Shown here: positions 57,639 to 64,000 of the stretch, piece by piece
Layout of the letters: every line of letters begins with the position of its first letter
Numbering within the stretch: the stretch's first letter is position 1
Assembly (NCBI GenBank): GCA_047495785.1
Contig: JBLDXI010000017.1
Coordinates: 2,790,001-2,854,000 of the forward strand
Length of the DNA stretch: 64,000 nt
Direction of reading: 5' to 3'
Source: Lepidodermella squamata
Lineage: Eukaryota; Gastrotricha
Position numbers and translations under genes: made by a program
The notes under the pieces: model-generated
Told to the model about the DNA's origin: nothing
The model's database searches: none
The model's input: only the letters and a program-made list of their open reading frames with translations

Positions 57639-60600
57639 TCAGCTATTGTAAAGATCTTCCGACGCCCGATCCTGGCACCGGTCAAATTGACGTCGAGCTT
57701 CGAACATCACCTGCAGCAATCGTTTCCGGTTTCGCTCCTCCGTTACCGTACGCTCGCGCGGCGGAACAGACTGGTAGCGGTCGAATTCGCCCAAGATTCG
57801 AGTTGTAAGGGTCTGCCAAGCTGAAACCAGGTCTTCAACCAGTTCGTGTTCCTTCGCAGGGTCAGACGCGTGATGCCCATTTGTACCGTTAGTCCGTTGA
57901 TTCGCTGAGACGTTACGCAAATCAGCGACGGACATGCTGGTCGAGAATGCCAACTTTCGCTGTTGCATAGAATTACCGACTTCAGAAACCGTGCCATTAA
58001 CCATGATCTGGCCATTCCTCAGTGAAGAAGTTTCGTTGTAAGAACCCTCCTCATCTGTATCAGCCGGCTGCCCTCCGTTACGGCTGCCGTTCTTTGAGTA
58101 AGACATCATCGATAAATTTTCGACACTGACCGACCTGAAAACAAAATTGTTAAAAATCCACCTTAAAAACTGGAATTCTGATATAACTGACCTATCACGA
58201 GCTCGGTCGTTGTCGAGGGATCGCGGGGACTGCTTGTTATTTTCCTGGCCCTGCTGTTGGGGCGACGGTTTAGTAGCAGCGACCGGTTGTTGCTGCTGAT
58301 TTGTCGCCCCGGTGGTACCAGACGGAGACGTCAACGGGCGGCGGAGGTTCGATATAAGCACAACACTCGGCCGTTTACCCGCCGTGGCTGGTTGAGGCGA
58401 TCCGTTCGAAACCGGTGGTACGTGCGGGCTGGTTGCCGTGGCTGACATCGAGCCGGTAGATGGGCGACGCACACTTCGAGCTGACAGCGGCGAGTTAGCA
58501 TCGTAAGCGACCGACGACGCATCGGGCTGTTCGTTCTGCTCCGGAATAACCGTGACTGTTTTGATCGACTTCAAATCATCGTAGTTGTTAGCTGTCGACG
58601 AGTTGTTGTTGATTAACCGGACGAGAGGCCCATCAGCTGGTATGGTCGTCGTCGTAGGGTTCGACGGGTGAACAATGCCGACAATTGGGACACGGCGAAG
58701 TGGGGACGGTACGTGAGGGTCAGTCGAAGTCGGAGTAGTCGCTGCTGGTTTCGTTTGTACCGGCTGGTTCGACACCGAACCAGTCGGCGCTACAGTGGGG
58801 GGACTCGCGAGTGGGGAAGCTCGTAAAGCTCGCTTCTCCCGCTCCAACTCACGCCGTAAAATATCACCAGGCGACTCACTGCTACTAGTTCCAGCGGTTG
58901 ACGACGAATCACTGCTCAAAGCAGGCGAGGTGGCTCGTAACATAGCGTTGGCCAACACTTTAGATTTGAACTGACCAACGTCCTGCCCCTGGCCGCCGGG
59001 TAAACCGAGGGAGTTTGGCTTATTTTGAACCGCGGCTAGCGCCCGGTCGAGGTCCATTGGCGAGAGGGTGGTTCCGGGTTGAGGTGACGGGGCTGAGAGA
59101 GCATTCGCGGGTGATTTCGAAGAATTAACACTGCGACCACTGTCCTGCTGAACCCCGCTGTCCAGCTCCTCCTCGTCGTCGTCGAACGTCGCAGAAATAC
59201 TGACCTTCACGCCAGGGGCTGATAGCGCGGATTCAGACCCAGATCGATTCCGACTTTGCCGCATAGCTCTTAGAGCGTATGCTTTACGTTCCGCAGGGCT
59301 TCTCGGTAAAGAAATCATGCGTTCGTGTAAATCACTCATTCCGCCGATCGACGAGGCGTTATCTTCCGGCTCGGTGTCTGTCTCGCTGAAAATCGCATTT
59401 GCGACCGCGGCGGCTGAAAGACCGGATGAAAGGTCGGGCGTTGATTGAAACATGGCCTTCGACGGCACCGCCCTCGCAACTACAACCGGATGGTGATTCT
59501 GATGGTGGCCGTTCGATGATGTCGCTGAATGCCGGACTAGACCTGGTAAAGGGTGGTCGCCGTGGCTACCGTTAGCCAGACCCAACTGGGGTACGGTAGC
59601 GATCATCGTGCTCGAGCTGGATCGAGGCATTCGCGAATTCTTAGCCGCCGAACTCATCGTCGGTTGCATGAATGCTGGGACTTTGACCGGGGGCTTCGCG
59701 AACCCGGACGAAAGGGAGGTTTTCGCCGGGGTGTGGAGTACCCCGTTGTTCTCCTGGTTGCCATTGATAACGGCGGCGAGGTCGGTTGCGGTTCTTGAGC
59801 GACGGACCAGGCTGTTGGGCCGGGTGACAGCCATGCCATTATTACTGGAGCCGCCGCCTCCATCGACAGCTATGCAAAAGAAGGCAGTGGCAGAAATAAG
59901 TTGGGACGTCATACTTAAAAACTCAAGTCAAACTAACGAGCTGGCTTTTTGAAGACTGACGGCTCGTCGCGCAGTTTGTTTGCCAAGTGTTGTTGCTGTT
60001 GTTGCTCGAGTAATTTCTTGAGCGACGGCTGCGGAGGCGTCTGGGCAGCCTGCATTTTCACAGAAATTGATACAGTGAATTACATTTTAGGTCCAGGCAA
60101 CAGCGCAGCGGTGGCGGTGGTGTTGGTGTGATGTTAGTTAGCAATGTACACCCATGCATGAACTTTGTATTTACAGTTTACTACTGCTGCTACTGTGCGA
60201 AATAACAACACGGCGCGGCGCAGCTAATAACGAGGTAAATGAAAGAAGACCATTCAAGCAAGTGAGCTTGAGCGCCGCTGGGCTAAGCCAAGCGCCGAAA
60301 GGCAAGTCGCGCCGCCGATTGATTTCAGCTTGAGAACAAAGACTCGGCGGTGAATGAGAGGGTGCTAACAGCGCGCTTCGTAAAGCCAAGCGCGAGGCCA
60401 ACGCGCGCGATTAATAAAACAAAGCGTTATTTCACTCACCCTGCCGGACAGTCCCGAACTGGCGCTGGGTGATCGGCCGATGGGCAGTGTCCCAGCCGTG
60501 TTTACTTGGCTCGAAGAATGAATATCGGCTGAAAAACAACATCATAGCTAGAATTAGACGACGAAATGACAATCAAAAGCAACTAGACCCCCCTGGTTTA

Positions 60601-63600
60601 TGGCTACGTTATATCTACCAGAATTTCTAGCAATGAGAACCAATAGCACAATAAATGAAAACCCATATTAGCATTGTAATAAAATAGCCCACAATTTCAG
60701 AGCAGCAGTGCTACACTCTCTACAAATATAGAATTAATTAATTTTATCACCTTTGTTTCAAGTAAAACAAAAATCTAGCAAATAGCAAATTTTGACAACA
60801 AAAATAAAATAAGATAAGCTAAAAAAAATTGTAAGAAAAATCAAATTGCCCCCGGGTCATTAATTGAAAGCGGAACGGTTGATCAGATAATAGTACTAAC
60901 CTGATTCTTCGTCAATAGGAGGGGTAGGCGAAGTTAAATGCTCGTCGGTAACCGATTGTCGAGGGCTAGAAGGTCCAGCAGCCGGCAGGTGTGACCACAG
61001 CTTGTTGGCACTCTTCGGGGGTGAGGTAAATTTCGCACCAGAAAGCCAGTTATTGCCATTGGTGTTTTGAAGGAAGCCCGAGTCGGTAATCACAACACCT
61101 GAAGCCATATCATCCTCCTCGTCCACAATTTCCTCATCGTCATCAAGCGATGCCCATGCTGTTTTAACGGCAGGCACAACCTCGACACCGCCAGTTTCTT
61201 CAGTTTTAATAATTAAGGTGGCGCTACTGCCACGTTCGCCCCATTTAGCGCGCGTGCTCGGCCTGGCGACTGGGACAGGGTCGTCGACACTCGTTTCCTT
61301 TAGCTGTTTCAAAGTCCATTCAGGGAGCTGATCGAGCGGGGTCTGCTTTTCAGTGGCACTATTGCGGCCGCCATTAGACTGATCGAATTGCTGGACAGAT
61401 GTTCCGACTGCCGCGCTCGATCCGCCGAAGACCGATTTTCGCAGCATATTCGTCTGAGGGACAACGGCAGCAGTTGCCAAGTTGGTGTTACTCGCGGCCA
61501 GAGAAGACAATTGTTCTTCGACGCTAGTCGAGCGAGTAGCACCTAATTTTTTGGTCGGCGGCTGAACGGCGGTCGGGGCCTTAATTGACAACGGCCTGAC
61601 AATGCCACGTTTCAATTCTTCGAGTCGGCTCGTCAGCAGGTTGATGAGATCGTTGGAGAGTCGCCAAACGAAAATGCAACTATATAGTACAGTAGTAGTA
61701 GTATAGAAACAAAGCAAATAAAAATTGGTCGTAGAGAAAAACAATGCAAGTGAGCTGTTTCTCTTCCAGGTATATTAGTTTAATGCACAACACAATACGC
61801 GCGAGAGTTGAATCGGCAGACAAAAACTCGGCGCATCATTATTATTATTATTGATACTTGCCTCTGAGTATACATTAAAAGCAAGCCTTTCTGCGCGAAT
61901 TTATGCATGTATGTTGTGCAGCAGCAGCACAACCAGGCTATGGCATTACTATGTTTGCTGCTCTTGCGATAATACCTCCACGAGAGATAAAGTTTAGAAT
62001 TTACATAACGAGCGCGATAACGTGAGCCAAAACTAAATCACGGCACACGTGTCGGCGGTGTGCACCCGCTCGAGTCGTAAAAAAAATTGGCCATTAAAAG
62101 ACTAATTCAGCCTAACAATTGCCACTGAAATGAGATTGCTCAGATTCAACCCTAATAGCAATAAAGTTTAAGGTGGACAATAATCCAACTAAAAATTGAC
62201 CAATTTACCAGCTGTTAGAAAAATGCGAAAAACTGGGCATATTTCCGGCGTATCTCACAACTATTTTCTCGTAGTACATAGTAACCAAGCTGATAAGAGT
62301 GTGAAACACAGCTTACCTGTCGGCTGAAACGGTGACGAATCGCTTTAGGTCGGGTAAGAACTTGACGCCAGTAATCTGTTCGCTATGGCCAGATGTTGTA
62401 GCCAACACCTCGCCGGTGTAAAAGTCGACAATTGACACTGTTTTATCGCTGCAAGCAGCGGCAAACAGCGTGCCGGTTGGGTCGAGGCTGAAACGCACTA
62501 GTGTCCCGTCCTCGGATGCAGAGCCGCGGTACTTGCACCGCAATTTGCCCGTCGCAATGCTAATCACGCGAATCATGCGGTCCTGGCAGGCAACGGCAAC
62601 AAATCGCTGCGTTGGCTCCGTCTCCATGTCGTACAAAGTCGATTTGTTGCCAACGTTGTTAGACAACGAGAACTGGCCGACGCACATCGAGCCGTTGTGC
62701 TGGTTAACATTCACATCGGCCGAGCGAATTAAGATGGATTTATCGGCAGAACACGACATGAGCAACATCTGCAATTTCTCCTCGCCTGCGTTCGAGCCAT
62801 TAGACGCGCCGTTTGTTGCCTGAACAGCCGGCGTGACTTTCTGCGAGAATTTAAGCGCCGTGATAGACGACGAGTGATCAGTGTCGAAAGTTTGATGAAT
62901 CGAGTAGTTATCAGCCGCATTCAGCACGTGGACGTACCGATCACGGCCGCCTGATGCTAACATCAGCGGCCCATCGACCCCTCGCGAGTATTCTAGGGCC
63001 AGAATTTCGCCATCATGTGCCTCAACGGTCACGTCGTTGTTAAAATTATTGTGGATGTTGTACACCTTAATATTTCCGGCTCGAAGGCCAGCGCAGATGT
63101 GACTGCCGTCTGGGCTAACGGTAACGCACCTAACTCCGCGATTATCAGTCGGCAAAGGAGGTGCGCTGCCAGTTGATGGGGTCGATGCGGTTGAAGACGA
63201 GCCAAACGGCACGAATCCCGAAATGGAAGATGGGTTTGGCCCTATTGCTCCCATGTTACTTTCAGTTCCGCCGATCCCCGCGTTAGCTAGAGACTCGTTG
63301 TCACAGAGATTTGCATAGTTTGAGTCGACGTAAATAATTTTCAGCAATTCCTGTACAAAGTTGAAAGGTTCAGTCATAGCTCAATCTCAAAAAAATCCGC
63401 ATAATGAGGCGGAAAAGGTTTGTTTGCTCTCATAAAAAAACCGCTTTAGCAATTACAAGCGAATCCGGTACTTGACCCAAAATCAATATTCGTGATCCAA
63501 ATCATTGTCTAGAATTTTCATTTTTTCCAATCCTATTTTCCGTCATTTTTTATCCAGCTTAGATATTATAATCGTTTGCTGAAAATTCCCGCATAATTAT

Positions 63601-64000
63601 AGAAATATGCCTTACCTTGCTGAACGGATTTCTGAATGCCTGGTTGCCAGCCATGTGTGTCGGACTGGAAGAGTCAGCCATGTTCCAAATTCTGACAGTA
63701 TCATCGCCCGAGCATGTAATGAAGCTATCCGATGGCAGCAAACCTTGTTCCGCATCAGCCGGAAACACCTACGCAATAGTATCGCATTTCAATTAATTAT
63801 CACACAATGATAACATCAAGTTTGGCAATGCACCAATATCAGGTAAATAAACCAACTAAATACTTACGTCAATCCCCCAAATTTTTGAGGAGTGGAAGAG
63901 CCATGAAGCCGCCTTAGTAACGCGGTCCAAATCTGTGACATTCCAAACGTAGACCGAGTGATCCGAGTAGGTCGCAGCGATACGGCTGTCACCGAGCCAC
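57639..64000 (-). CDS. MAPKBP1/WDR62-like WD40 scaffold, paralogue C (5' end outside the window), at least 1,490 aa
   Basis: Visible exons, in phase: 63868->64000, 63616-63768, 62317-63350, 60901-61679, 60440-60528, 59938-60049, 58192-59869, 57639-58134. This copy is closest to vertebrate MAPKBP1/WDR62: SDHSVYVWNVTDLDRV, SGDDTVRIWNM, ELLKIIYVDSNY, CAGLRAGNIKVYNIH, VACQDRMIRVIS, ACSDKTVSIVDFYTGEVLAT and TVSADSCIFVWRLS follow the family order, with an intron inside the last motif as in gene A. After residue about 440 the tail is long, disordered and Ser/Pro-rich. The penultimate junction (58191/58135) is an in-frame 57-bp intron that would also read through if retained. The C-terminus is helical and basic (LLQVMFEARRQFDRCQD). 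Introns of 265, 390 and 637 bp make it the least compact gene here. Confidence 0.92.

Noticed and set aside
1-64000. tRNA, rRNA, CRISPR arrays, transposase or viral genes
   Set aside because: I looked for tRNA B-box-like words, clustered repeats with regular spacing and reverse transcriptase or transposase motifs and found none convincing; a tRNAscan or profile search would be decisive.

Overview
This window is nuclear DNA from a small-genome animal. Genes are split by spliceosomal introns of mostly about 46-70 bp, with GTAAGT-like donors and acceptors ending in TTTCAG or TTTTAG. Gene models below come from reading splice sites by eye and keeping reading phase across every junction. The content is purely metazoan: an NK2.1 homeobox gene, three two-pore-domain potassium channels, SPAG16, CLHC1, RTEL1, MAD2, TEP1 and SmD2. 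SPAG16 is an axonemal protein that nematodes are expected to lack because they have no motile cilia, so I favour a non-nematode invertebrate. The compact introns would fit a tardigrade-like ecdysozoan, but the sequence does not prove this.

Layout. 1-804: 5' end of an ABCB/P-glycoprotein transporter (minus, cut by the window edge). 805-3170: intergenic, with a perfect 230-bp inverted repeat and a strong hairpin. 3171-4182: ZIP9 metal transporter (minus). 4475-12996: full-length TEP1, 2,779 aa (minus). 12997-15877: mostly non-coding, with a direct repeat pair and a possible small membrane protein. 15878-16358: SmD2. 16359-20721 and 22671-26554: large non-coding flanks of the NK2.1 homeobox gene (20722-22670, plus). 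26555-34090: three tandem K2P channel paralogues (minus). 34512-36728: CLHC1 (minus). 37602-38452: MAD2 (plus), convergent with RTEL1 (38626-42418, minus), which is divergent from SPAG16 (42959-45064, plus). 45218-64000: three tandem minus-strand paralogues of the MAPKBP1/WDR62 WD40 scaffold family, with a small TPR gene (55522-56241, plus) between the second and third.

Functional themes. Two genes concern telomeres or telomerase-associated RNPs (TEP1, RTEL1). Two concern mitosis or spindle poles (MAD2; the WDR62-like family, whose vertebrate members scaffold JNK signalling and work at spindle poles). SPAG16 is an axoneme gene, and CLHC1 is a poorly studied clathrin-linker-like protein. The two local gene families (K2P and WDR62-like) are clear tandem expansions. 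In each, the paralogues share short motifs outside the catalytic or WD40 core, and these are the most informative features of the window. I found no convincing tRNA, rRNA, CRISPR, viral or transposase gene.
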